Below, one piece after another: positions 1 to 6,475 of a DNA stretch of 10,971 bases (the stretch's first letter is position 1; each line of letters opens with the position of its first letter). The notes beneath the pieces are model-generated. The model did no database searches, was not told the DNA's origin, and worked only from the letters and a program-made list of their open reading frames with translations. The stretch is from NCBI GenBank assembly GCA_965247705.1, contig CBDFHV010000010.1, positions 1 to 10,971 of the forward strand, read 5' to 3'. This DNA is from CBDFHV01 sp965247705. GTDB taxonomy: Bacteria > Pseudomonadota > Alphaproteobacteria > Rhodospirillales > CAMCUA01. The translations under genes and the position numbers were made by a program.

Positions 1-42
1 TTAAGTACGGGGAAAGGGTGCCGGCGGACGGCGGCTGGCATC

Positions 43-1128
43 TCACGCGCTGGCCAGGCCGGTCATGGCGCGGGCGATGATCTGTCTGCCGCGCAGGTAG
101 ACGAGTTCTTTCCAGTCGTCCTCGTCCGGATAGAAGCGCCGGCGGATGTCCGCCTTGATGGCTTGGCCGAGGTTGCTTGCCGGGTCGCCCTTCAGGTGCA
201 GCCAGTTGTCGGCGACGAGGGCGGCGATGACGACCCGGGGCGGGTAGGTACCGTATTCCACCGTGATGCTGGAGACCTCGGCGTCGGGGCATTCCTGTCC
301 AACGCTGGTGGCGATGAGGCCGGAAAGCGCCGGTGAAGACGACGTGCCCATGGTGGCCGAGGTCAGCCCCTCGCCGAACCAGGACTGCAGCCGCCGGGCC
401 AGCGGCGTGTCGGCCTCGAATCGGGCGATCATCTCCGCGGTGCCGTAGGGGCCCAGACCGGTATGAAAATCCAGGAAGGCGATGTGGCGTGCGCTGCCGC
501 AGTGGCGGCGCAGAATGTCTCGGAAGGTGCGGTTGGACCAGGTGGGCGCCCGTCCGCCGTGGAAGAGGCCGTCAGCGTGACCGTACTGGCCTTGACAGAG
601 GGCGGTGCGCACGGCGAACTCGCCGCGGGCGGCGACCTCTCCGTCCATGAAAGCCTGCACGCCCGCTTGCGCCGCCGCGTCCCAGCGCTCCGGGATCAGG
701 TGGGCATGCAGCGTATCGTAGTCGGGGTTTTCGGGGGGTACGGCGTCGTGGTCCACGAAGTTGCGGTTGAGGTCCACATTGTCTTCGTTGACCCGTCGCA
801 GCCAGGCGAAACCATGGGGGTTGATGGCATGGACCAGGACCGCCCGTACACCTTCGGGCAGAGCCTTCCAGGCCCCGGACCGCAACCATCCCACCATGAC
901 GCCGGAGCCGCAGAATCCCTCCACCCCATGGGTGGTCGAATTGGCCAGCAGCACCTTCTCGGCGTTCGGGTCGCCTATGGTTGCCACGTCGGTGAACAGG
1001 GTCTTGCCGTCCGGGCCGGTGGCCGGGTTCTCGAGGGTCTCCACCGTCAGACCAGCGGCGTCGGCGGCTTCCAGGAACTTGGCGCGGGCGGCGCGGTAGT
1101 CGCGGGCGAAGTACTCGATCACATCCAT
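43..1128 (-). CDS. DUF2817 family M14-like zinc carboxypeptidase/deacylase
   Basis: The 361-residue protein shows the hallmarks of DUF2817, a branch of the M14 zinc carboxypeptidase fold. HGVEG at 67-71 supplies the His and Glu zinc ligands. The run NVDLNRNF around 117-124 matches the M14 Asn-Arg substrate-binding motif. DFHTG at 220-224 carries the third zinc His (H222). E291 in ITVEYGTYP is the likely catalytic Glu. No signal peptide is seen, so the enzyme is probably cytoplasmic. The substrate is unknown; peptide or N-acyl amide hydrolysis is inferred from the fold. The start at 1128 was chosen because GGAGAG lies eight bases upstream and the conserved region begins at once. An in-frame ATG at 1260 would add 44 low-complexity residues and run through the tRNA promoter. 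The gene is divergent from the tRNA and is alone on its strand here. Family assignment is firm and function is not. Confidence 0.85.
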   Translation of the reverse strand: MDVIEYFARDYRAARAKFLEAADAAGLTVETLENPATGPDGKTLFTDVATIGDPNAEKVLLANSTTHGVEGFCGSGVMVGWLRSGAWKALPEGVRAVLVHAINPHGFAWLRRVNEDNVDLNRNFVDHDAVPPENPDYDTLHAHLIPERWDAAAQAGVQAFMDGEVAARGEFAVRTALCQGQYGHADGLFHGGRAPTWSNRTFRDILRRHCGSARHIAFLDFHTGLGPYGTAEMIARFEADTPLARRLQSWFGEGLTSATMGTSSSPALSGLIATSVGQECPDAEVSSITVEYGTYPPRVVIAALVADNWLHLKGDPASNLGQAIKADIRRRFYPDEDDWKELVYLRGRQIIARAMTGLASA

Positions 1129-1199
1129 GGGCGGGCTCTCCGAGCAGGCGGCAGGGGGCCAGTCTAGGCCGGGTATCGGAGCGGGGGAACCCGCGCGGC

Positions 1200-1229
1200 T
1201 TGACAGCAACGAGCGGCCGCACACATTAT
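1200..1229 (+). promoter_or_regulatory. Sigma-70-type promoter of the tRNA-Ala gene
   Basis: A perfect -35 hexamer TTGACA lies at 1200-1205. It is separated by 18 bases from CATTAT at 1224-1229 (4 of 6 matches to TATAAT). Transcription would start near 1236, giving a leader of about 33 bases before the mature tRNA 5' end. The stretch just after the -10 is G+C-rich, as is usual for stringently controlled stable-RNA promoters. This is inferred from sequence match and position only. Confidence 0.6.
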
Positions 1230-1268
1230 CCGCTCGCCCGCCCGTCGCGCCGGGCACCATGGACGGCC

Positions 1269-1344
<76 letters not shown>

Positions 1345-1390
1345 TCGTCCCGTAACCGGCCGATGTTTTCCACAATCCGGATCAATGGCC

Positions 1391-2347
1391 ATGATCGCCA
1401 ACCCCCGGCGGGGACCCTACCCTGAGATCGAGCCCTACCGCACGGGCAGCTTGAGGGTCTCGGACCTGCATGAGGTCTACTTCGAGGAATCGGGCAACCC
1501 CGAGGGAACGCCGGCGGTGTTCCTGCACGGGGGCCCCGGCGGCGGCACCAAACCGCCCAACCGCCAACTCTTCGACCCGGCGGCCTACCGCATCGTGTTG
1601 TTCGACCAGCGGGGCTGCGGCCGCAGCACGCCCCACGCCAGCCTGGAGGACAACACGACGTGGCGCCTGGTGGCCGATATCGAGGCCCTGCGCCAGCACC
1701 TGGGCATAGACCGTTGGCTGGTGCTGGGTGGCTCCTGGGGTTCGACCCTGGCGCTGGCCTATGCCGAGGCCCATCCGGAAAGGGTATCGGCACTGGTCCT
1801 GCGGGGCATCTTCATGCTGCGCCAGAAGGAACTCCGCTGGTTCTACCAGGAGGGGGCCAGCGCGCTTTATCCGGACCTGTGGGAGAAGTATCTGGCGCCG
1901 ATCCCGGAGGCCGAGCGGGGCGACTTGATCGCCGCCTACCACAAGCGCCTGACCGGCGACGATCCGGCGTCGCGCCTAGCGGCGGCCCGGGCCTGGAGCA
2001 CCTGGGAAGCGGGCACCCTGTCCTTGTTTCCCGACGACGGCCGGATGGAAGACATGGGTGCCGACGACTTCGCTCTCGCCTTTGCCCGCATCGAATGCCA
2101 CTACTTCGTCAACCAGGGCTTTTTCGAGGTCGACGACCAACTCTTGCGGGACGTGTCCCGCATCCACCACATACCCGGGGTCATCGTTCAGGGCCGCTAC
2201 GACGTGGTGACACCGGCGATGTCCGCCTGGGACCTGCATCGGGCGTGGCCGCAAGCCGACTTCCGCCTTGTCCCCGACGCCGGTCACGCCCAGACGGAGC
2301 CGGGCATCGTCCATGAACTGGTGACCGCCACCGATCGCTTTCGCTAG
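1391..2347 (+). CDS. pip: Proline iminopeptidase (alpha/beta hydrolase, S33)
   Basis: This 318-residue protein has the usual length for bacterial prolyl aminopeptidase, which removes N-terminal proline from small peptides in the cytoplasm. The N-terminal PEIEPYRTG and VYFEESGNP stretches are typical. The oxyanion motif HGGPG lies at 46-50 and the nucleophile elbow GGSWGS places catalytic Ser at 115. Asp271 in QGRYDVVTP and His299 in DAGHAQTEPG complete the triad. An alpha-helical cap lies between about 135 and 235. ATG 1391 is preferred because GGA at 1379-1381 is nine bases upstream. ATG 1385, two codons earlier, is equally in frame but has poor spacing. It follows the tRNA by 46 bases with no obvious promoter of its own, so read-through from the tRNA promoter is possible. 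The family is clear; substrate breadth is not. Confidence 0.95.
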   Translation: MIANPRRGPYPEIEPYRTGSLRVSDLHEVYFEESGNPEGTPAVFLHGGPGGGTKPPNRQLFDPAAYRIVLFDQRGCGRSTPHASLEDNTTWRLVADIEALRQHLGIDRWLVLGGSWGSTLALAYAEAHPERVSALVLRGIFMLRQKELRWFYQEGASALYPDLWEKYLAPIPEAERGDLIAAYHKRLTGDDPASRLAAARAWSTWEAGTLSLFPDDGRMEDMGADDFALAFARIECHYFVNQGFFEVDDQLLRDVSRIHHIPGVIVQGRYDVVTPAMSAWDLHRAWPQADFRLVPDAGHAQTEPGIVHELVTATDRFR

Positions 2348-2412
2348 AGCATTTCTCGTTTGCACGGAGTCGGAACCGGCCCGCTCCCCCACCCGCCTCG
2401 GAGAACCACCCC

Positions 2413-3024
2413 ATGAAACCCAGCAAGCCCGCCCAGACCAGCGTGCCCGTGCTCGACGTGATCCGCGACCGGTGGAGCCCGCGGGCCTTCGACCCCGCCA
2501 GGCCGGTGTCCCGCGACGTTCTGCTGTCGGTGCTGGAGGCGGGCCGCTGGGCGGCGTCCAGCTTCAACGACCAGTCCTGGTCCTACATCGTCGCCACCCG
2601 GGACGATGCGACGGAGTTCGGGCGTCTTCACGGCTGCCTCAGCCCGCGCAACCAGCAGTGGGTGAAGAACGTGCCGGTCCTCATGGTGTCCGTGGTCCGC
2701 GACCTGTTCGCCCACAACGGCACTCCCAACCGGGTGGCGGAACACGACGTGGGCCAGGCGGCGGCCCAGATGGCGCTGCAGGCCACGGCCCACGGCCTGC
2801 ACGTGCATCAGATGGCCGGGGTCGACCTGGACAAGGTGCGCGAGACCTACGGCGTGCCCGACACCCATCGGCCACTCGCCGCCTTCGCCATGGGCTACCA
2901 GGGAGACGTGGAGGACCTGGACGCGGCATTCCATGACAGCGAAAAGGAGCTCCGGACTCGCCTTCCCCTCTCCGACTACGTCTTCACGGGCGCCTTCGGC
3001 AAGGCCGCGCCGTTCCTGTCCTGA
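2413..3024 (+). CDS. Nitroreductase-family FMN oxidoreductase
   Basis: The 203-residue protein fits the nitroreductase fold: FMN-binding, usually a homodimer, using NAD(P)H to reduce nitro, quinone or similar substrates. Visible marks are the phosphate-binding RDRWSPRAF (18-26) and AASSFNDQSW (47-56), matching the family's A-x-S-x-x-N-x-Q-x-W region. The helical core EHDVGQAAAQMALQ starts at 110, and a C-terminal PLSDYVF (185-191) is typical of one subgroup. No transmembrane segment or signal peptide is seen. The start has GGAGAA eight bases upstream. It lies 65 bases after pip and 37 bases before the glycosyltransferase gene, on the same strand, so these may be cotranscribed, although no shared pathway is apparent. 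The physiological substrate cannot be read from sequence. Confidence 0.9.
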   Translation: MKPSKPAQTSVPVLDVIRDRWSPRAFDPARPVSRDVLLSVLEAGRWAASSFNDQSWSYIVATRDDATEFGRLHGCLSPRNQQWVKNVPVLMVSVVRDLFAHNGTPNRVAEHDVGQAAAQMALQATAHGLHVHQMAGVDLDKVRETYGVPDTHRPLAAFAMGYQGDVEDLDAAFHDSEKELRTRLPLSDYVFTGAFGKAAPFLS

Positions 3025-3061
3025 CGGCTGGCGGGCCGGGGGGTACGAGGGTCTCGCCGCC

Positions 3062-4450
3062 ATGACGATCCGCCTGTCGGTGGTGGTTCCGGCCTTCAAC
3101 GCCGCGGCGACGCTGACCCGGGCGGTGGAGTCCGTGCTGACCCAGGAACAGCCGGGCGTGGAGGTAATCGTGGTCGACGACGCCTCCACCGACGGCACGG
3201 CCGATCTGGCCCGCGACCTGAGCGCCCGCCATCCACAGGTCCAGGCGGTGAGCCTGGCCGAAAACCGGGGACCGGCGGCGGCGCGCAACGCCGGCCTGGC
3301 CGTGGCCCGGGGCGATTACGTTTGCTTCCTCGATAGCGACGATGCCCAGGAACCGACATTCCTGGAGAAGACCACCGGTACCTTGGAAAGCTTCCCCGAC
3401 CTGGCCTCCGTGAAGACCGACGTGGTCCTGGAAGGATACGACGGAGAGATTGACGCCGTGCGCTACGCCACGGTGGTCAACGTGCTGCCGTCCAACGTGC
3501 TGGTGCGCCGAGGCGTGGCCGAGTTGATCAGCGGTTTTCCGGAGGACCCGGCCTTCCGCGGCGCCTCCGCCGGCGAAGACAACGTATTTCGGCTGATTTT
3601 GGGCCGGTGCTTCCCGCAAGGCCACCTGCGAGAGCGCCTGTTGCGCCACCACGTCGGCGGCGATTCCCACTTTCGCCGCTTCATGGCGCGGACCCGGGTG
3701 AAGGACGGCAAGCTGACTTTCACCAGCCCCACCGCGGAGGAAGCCGACGGCGCCATCGACGCCGCTTCCCAGTCGTTCCTGGACGCTTTCGTCGACCGGG
3801 TACGGGCCGCCGCCGGCAGCCGCCTGGCTGTCGCCCACCTGGCCTTTCACCAGCGGGCGCCCCTGTTGGCCGAAGAGATCACCAGCTTCCAGATGCTGGC
3901 CGAACAGACCTCGAGCGTGCCCGGAGCCCTCAACCCCCGCGAGGGCCACCTTCTTTGTGTGTGCGCGGCCCATGGGCCCGGCAACGGGGCCGTGGTGGAT
4001 GCCACCGCTTTCAAGGGGTTGTCCACCTGCTGGCTCGCGGCGGGCGCCAAGCGGCGCGATGGCGCATCGGTGATCGTCGCGGCGCCCCATGGCTGGGCGC
4101 CCGGCGACGCCGAAACGGGACCCGACCTCGCGATGACCGAAAGTGTCCTCCGGCGAGCGGGCCTCGCCGACCTGCTGGAGCCGAAGGGCAGTGCTTCCGA
4201 GGCGGAGGGTCAGGCGTGGTCGAAGCCGGTTCGGCTGCTGGCCGTGGGGCCGGATCCGGAAGGGGCCGATGTCGAAGCCCTGTTCTCGGCCTGGGCCCAG
4301 CATGTGCCCCTTGGCGGGTTGGCGGCGCTCTACGGCGTCGTTCGACCGGCGGTGGCGGCATTGGACCGGGCGCTGCGCCAGGACGCGGAGAGGTGGCGCC
4401 AGCTCTACGCACTGGATGGGTTGAGGGTGTTCGAGCGAATCGGCATTTGA
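3062..4450 (+). CDS. GT2 glycosyltransferase fused to a degenerate methyltransferase-like domain
   Basis: The 462-residue protein has two parts. Residues 1-210 are a family 2 glycosyltransferase (GT-A fold): SVVVPAFNAA (6-15), the nucleotide-sugar site VVDDASTDGT (37-46), the metal-binding FLDSDD (89-94), and GED (171-173) as candidate catalytic region. Residues 270-430 resemble class I SAM methyltransferases of the Methyltransf_24 group: PGALNPREG (287-295), FKGLSTCWLAAGAK (317-330) and WAQHVPLGG (411-419). The acidic SAM-binding positions are altered (DATAFKG for the usual EIGSFKG, VAAPH for VDPH, VGPDPE for IDGDH), so this half is probably not an active methyltransferase. No membrane segment is seen, suggesting a cytoplasmic enzyme in polysaccharide or glycan assembly. 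The acceptor is unknown. The ATG at 3062 has GAGG eleven bases upstream; earlier in-frame starts would overlap the nitroreductase gene. Confidence 0.82.
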   Translation: MTIRLSVVVPAFNAAATLTRAVESVLTQEQPGVEVIVVDDASTDGTADLARDLSARHPQVQAVSLAENRGPAAARNAGLAVARGDYVCFLDSDDAQEPTFLEKTTGTLESFPDLASVKTDVVLEGYDGEIDAVRYATVVNVLPSNVLVRRGVAELISGFPEDPAFRGASAGEDNVFRLILGRCFPQGHLRERLLRHHVGGDSHFRRFMARTRVKDGKLTFTSPTAEEADGAIDAASQSFLDAFVDRVRAAAGSRLAVAHLAFHQRAPLLAEEITSFQMLAEQTSSVPGALNPREGHLLCVCAAHGPGNGAVVDATAFKGLSTCWLAAGAKRRDGASVIVAAPHGWAPGDAETGPDLAMTESVLRRAGLADLLEPKGSASEAEGQAWSKPVRLLAVGPDPEGADVEALFSAWAQHVPLGGLAALYGVVRPAVAALDRALRQDAERWRQLYALDGLRVFERIGI

Positions 4451-4543
4451 TCGCTCGCCATCACTCGCCGCCCATGGTTTCCTTTGGCGGGCGCCTCGAA
4501 AACGGCCCCGTCTCGACGCGCGACGAGCAGGAGCACGCGAACG

Positions 4544-5107
4544 GTGGCGGAACAGGACCAGGGCGGCCGTCGCGGGCTAGCCAATACCCGAACGGTGCTC
4601 ATCTGGGTGGGCATTGTCATGGCGACCGCCTTGACCTGCTATCTGCTCAAAGGCGCCGAAGCTATCGAGGCTTCCCTGCGATCCGATCTGATTCTGATGG
4701 CCGACATGGTGCCTCGCATGGCGGCGGCGATACTGATCGGCGGCTTCATCCAGGTCCTGGTGCCCAAGGGCCTGGTGGTCAAGTGGCTGGGTGACAAGTC
4801 GGGCATGACCGGCGTCCTCCTGGCCACGGGCGTCGGCACCTTCACCCCCGGCGGGCCCATGCTGGCCTTTCCCTTGATGGTGGTTCTGCGCAACGCCGGC
4901 GCCGACGTGCCGGCGCTGGTGGCGTTCATTACCGCGTGGTCGACCCTCGGCATCCACCGGGTCATCACCTGGGAGATCCCCCTGTTCGGCCTCGAGTTCG
5001 CCATCGTCCGCTGGCTGGCGTCGGCGATGATGCCGGTGCTGGCGGGTCTCCTGGCCGGCCTGCTGGTGGGTCGCTGGGGACCATGGCGGCGAAGGACCGC
5101 GCCATGA
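4544..5107 (+). CDS. Half-size membrane permease, first of a coupled pair (DUF318/UPF0718-like)
   Basis: This hydrophobic 187-residue protein has about five membrane segments (near 17-35, 49-73, 89-115, 123-144, 152-176). The layout resembles one half of COG0701/DUF318 permeases (YraQ/ArsP type), including PKGLVVKWLG (74-83), GVLLATGVG (90-98), NAGA (117-120) and AFITAWS (127-133). The Cys-Ser-Cys motif usual in that family is replaced by TPGGP (101-105). The N-terminus (RR at 9-10), the 74-85 loop (three Lys) and the C-terminus (RRR at 182-184) are positively charged, suggesting these face the cytoplasm. A GTG start at 4544 is chosen because AGGAG lies ten bases upstream; a TTG at 4484 lacks a site. 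The last four bases overlap the next gene as ATGA, implying translational coupling. The substrate is unknown. Family call is by pattern and of moderate certainty. Confidence 0.7.
   Translation: MAEQDQGGRRGLANTRTVLIWVGIVMATALTCYLLKGAEAIEASLRSDLILMADMVPRMAAAILIGGFIQVLVPKGLVVKWLGDKSGMTGVLLATGVGTFTPGGPMLAFPLMVVLRNAGADVPALVAFITAWSTLGIHRVITWEIPLFGLEFAIVRWLASAMMPVLAGLLAGLLVGRWGPWRRRTAP
5091..5096 (+). promoter_or_regulatory. Ribosome binding site deciding the start of the second half-permease
   Basis: GAAGGA lies seven bases before the ATG at 5104, inside the end of the first permease gene. The alternative ATG at 5083 has no well-spaced site, so 5104, with its ATGA overlap, is preferred. Confidence 0.6.
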
Positions 5108-5622
5108 CCATCGACGGCAGCGTCTACGTCCTGTGGGCGGCGGCGTTCGTTCTCGGCGCGCTCACCTGGCGCAAGGGGCGCGACCGCTTCGTCGACGGGC
5201 TCAAGTCGGCGGCCCAACTGGGCTCCATGATCATACGGCTGGTGCCCCTGGCGATTCTCTCGGCCGGGTTCCTGGCCCAGATCGTGCCCAATGAGTGGGT
5301 GGCCGGGGCCATCGGCGAGGACTCGGGATTTCAGGGCATCCTCATCGCCTCGGTGGCCGGGGGCCTGGTGCCGAGCGGTCCCTTCGTCTCCTTCCCCATC
5401 GCCCTCACCCTCTACAATACGGGGGCCGGGCTGGTGCCCTTGATCGCCTTCATCACCGGTTGGTCGGTGTTCGCCGTCCATCGGCTGTTCATCTACGAGT
5501 TCCCCTTGCTTGGCGCCAAGTTCACCCTGGTGCGGATGGCGGCATCCCTGGCCCTGCCACCCCTGACGGCGGTGCTCGCCGGCCTTCTCTTCGATCTGAT
5601 TCGAGCGCTCGGCGCACCTTGA
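5104..5622 (+). CDS. Half-size membrane permease, second of a coupled pair (DUF318/UPF0718-like)
   Basis: The 172-residue membrane protein is homologous to its upstream partner. Residues 78-148 align without gaps to 90-160 of the first protein with about 31 of 71 identities by hand count, sharing AFIT-W-S, HR, E-x-PL-x-G and VR-x-x-AS. About five membrane segments are seen (near 6-22, 39-61, 77-104, 111-131, 142-165). Loop charges are opposite to the partner's: RKGRDR (23-28) follows the first segment, while PNEWVAGAIGED (62-73) is acidic with no Lys or Arg. This suggests inverted membrane insertion and an antiparallel heterodimer. The family's Cys motif is replaced by PSGPF (90-94). The start overlaps the previous stop as ATGA with GAAGGA upstream. 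The substrate is unknown. The stop codon lies inside the Fnr-like palindrome that precedes the cytochrome gene. Confidence 0.7.
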   Translation: MTIDGSVYVLWAAAFVLGALTWRKGRDRFVDGLKSAAQLGSMIIRLVPLAILSAGFLAQIVPNEWVAGAIGEDSGFQGILIASVAGGLVPSGPFVSFPIALTLYNTGAGLVPLIAFITGWSVFAVHRLFIYEFPLLGAKFTLVRMAASLALPPLTAVLAGLLFDLIRALGAP

Positions 5623-5634
5623 CAACCGTCAAGG
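5617..5634 (+). promoter_or_regulatory. Crp/Fnr-family-type palindromic operator
   Basis: CCTTGACAACCGTCAAGG is a perfect inverted repeat with 7-base arms and a 4-base centre. Its core TTGAC-N4-GTCAA fits the TTGAY-N4-RTCAA pattern bound by Fnr/FixK-type regulators. The centre (5625.5) lies about 41.5 bases before the start point predicted from the -10-like element at 5656-5661, the standard class II activator position. It overlaps the permease stop codon. An RNA hairpin is an alternative reading, but no T-run follows. Confidence 0.5.
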
Positions 5635-5655
5635 CGGACGGCACATGTCCGAAGG

Positions 5656-5661
5656 AATATT
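5656..5661 (+). promoter_or_regulatory. Candidate -10 element of the cytochrome c gene
   Basis: AATATT matches TATAAT at 4 of 6 positions in an otherwise G+C-rich stretch. It would start transcription near 5667, giving a leader of about 85 bases. No -35 is needed if an Fnr-type activator binds at 5617-5634. Confidence 0.4.
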
Positions 5662-5751
5662 GCAACCGCAATGGAAAGGCGTTCGCCCCCGGGCCGCGTT
5701 TCCAACAATTTCGGCTGTCCGCACAGCTTCGATGACGTGAAAGGAACGACC

Positions 5752-6153
5752 ATGAGGTTCCACAGACTCTTCGCCACCGCCGTGATCGTCGCCCTGGCAA
5801 GCGGTGGCGCCCTGGCCGCCGACGCCGCCAAGGGGAAAAAGAACTTCCGACAGTGCAAGGCCTGCCACACCCTGGAGGCGGGCAAGAAGAAGTTGGGTCC
5901 CTCCTTGCACGGTCTGTTCGGCCGTACCGCCGGCACGGTGGAGAAGTTCAAGTACTCCAAGGATATTATGGCGGCGGGAAATAGAGGCCTGGTGTGGGAA
6001 GAAGAGACGTTGATGGATTACCTCAAGGATCCCACCGCCTTCCTCAAAAAGTACCTGGATAAGAAAAAGGTCAGCAACAAAATGAAGAACAAGTTCAAGA
6101 AGGAGGCCTTTCGCCAGGACGTCATCGCCTACCTGAAGGAGGCGACGAAGTAG
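5752..6153 (+). CDS. Periplasmic class I monohaem cytochrome c
   Basis: The 133-residue precursor begins with a Sec signal peptide: charged MRFHR, a hydrophobic stretch, and likely cleavage after ALA at 20-22. One haem site CKACH lies at 35-39, with His39 as the proximal ligand. The family landmarks GPSLHGLFGR (49-58), a Tyr-Ser near 68-69, and a Leu-rich helix before KDP follow. Met111 in VSNKM is the likely distal ligand, ahead of the closing helix RQDVIAYL (121-128). The mature protein is very basic, with about 23 Lys among 111 residues, many in an extended segment just before the distal Met. This suggests docking to an acidic redox partner, as in cytochromes c2/c550. AAAGGA lies six bases before the ATG. 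An Fnr-like box upstream suggests oxygen or redox control. The electron donor and acceptor are unknown. Confidence 0.93.
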   Translation: MRFHRLFATAVIVALASGGALAADAAKGKKNFRQCKACHTLEAGKKKLGPSLHGLFGRTAGTVEKFKYSKDIMAAGNRGLVWEEETLMDYLKDPTAFLKKYLDKKKVSNKMKNKFKKEAFRQDVIAYLKEATK

Positions 6154-6197
6154 GCGCCGATCGATCAAGGCAAAGCTCGCGCCAGTCGCGGAATTCC

Positions 6198-6219
6198 TGT
6201 ATAGTCATTGTATCTACAT
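6198..6219 (+). promoter_or_regulatory. mazEF promoter region with tandem 11-base repeats
   Basis: Two abutting 11-mers, TGTATAGTCAT (6198-6208) and TGTATCTACAT (6209-6219), agree at 8 of 11 positions. The first contains TATAGT (6200-6205), a 5 of 6 match to the -10 consensus. The stretch is the most A+T-rich in its neighbourhood. One helical turn between the repeats suits binding of dimeric MazE or MazEF, which typically represses its own promoter. Position is clear; the operator role is inferred. Confidence 0.45.
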
Positions 6220-6232
6220 AGGTACCGGGATC

Positions 6233-6475
6233 ATGGAGCGGGTGATTCAGAAGTGGGGCAACAGTCTTGGGGTCCGTATCCCCGCCGAAATCGCCAAGAA
6301 CGGTGGCTTGACCGCGGGAACCCCCGTGGACCTGCGCTTGCAGAACGGGAACGTCGTGATGGTCGTCTCACGAACTCGCGGCCCCAGCCTCGAAAGCCTG
6401 GTTCGGCAAATTACGCCCGGAAATCGACACGAAGCCATCGAGTTCCTGTCTCCGGTAGGTCACGAAGCGTGGTAG
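6233..6475 (+). CDS. mazE: MazE-type antitoxin (AbrB/SpoVT fold)
   Basis: The 80-residue protein aligns along its whole length with E. coli MazE. The N-terminal swapped-hairpin DNA-binding domain holds KWGNSLGVRIPAEI (7-20), the most conserved stretch of the family. The C-terminal tail LESLVRQITPGNRHEAIEF (53-71) corresponds to the flexible segment that wraps and inhibits MazF, ending in a matching EAW. It should bind its own promoter through the N-terminal half and neutralise the toxin with the tail. The start is the first ATG and precedes the fold by six residues, although its ribosome site is weak. It overlaps mazF by seven bases, as expected for a toxin-antitoxin operon with the antitoxin first. 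Confidence 0.92.
   Translation: MERVIQKWGNSLGVRIPAEIAKNGGLTAGTPVDLRLQNGNVVMVVSRTRGPSLESLVRQITPGNRHEAIEFLSPVGHEAW

Noticed and set aside
1..41. A possible next gene on the minus strand starting at ATG 41, one base after the peptidase stop
   Set aside because: There is no ribosome site and only about 13 codons before the window edge, so nothing supports it as a gene.
2984..4303. A long open frame on the minus strand opposite the glycosyltransferase gene
   Set aside because: It lacks recognisable domains and is Gly/Ala/Arg/Gln-rich in the way of G+C-rich antisense shadows. The plus-strand frame has clear GT2 motifs.
4451..4543. The gap between the glycosyltransferase and first permease genes, with weak G+C inverted repeats
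   Set aside because: The possible stems are only four or five bases long and no T-run follows. No clear promoter was found, only the AGGAG ribosome site near 4529-4533.
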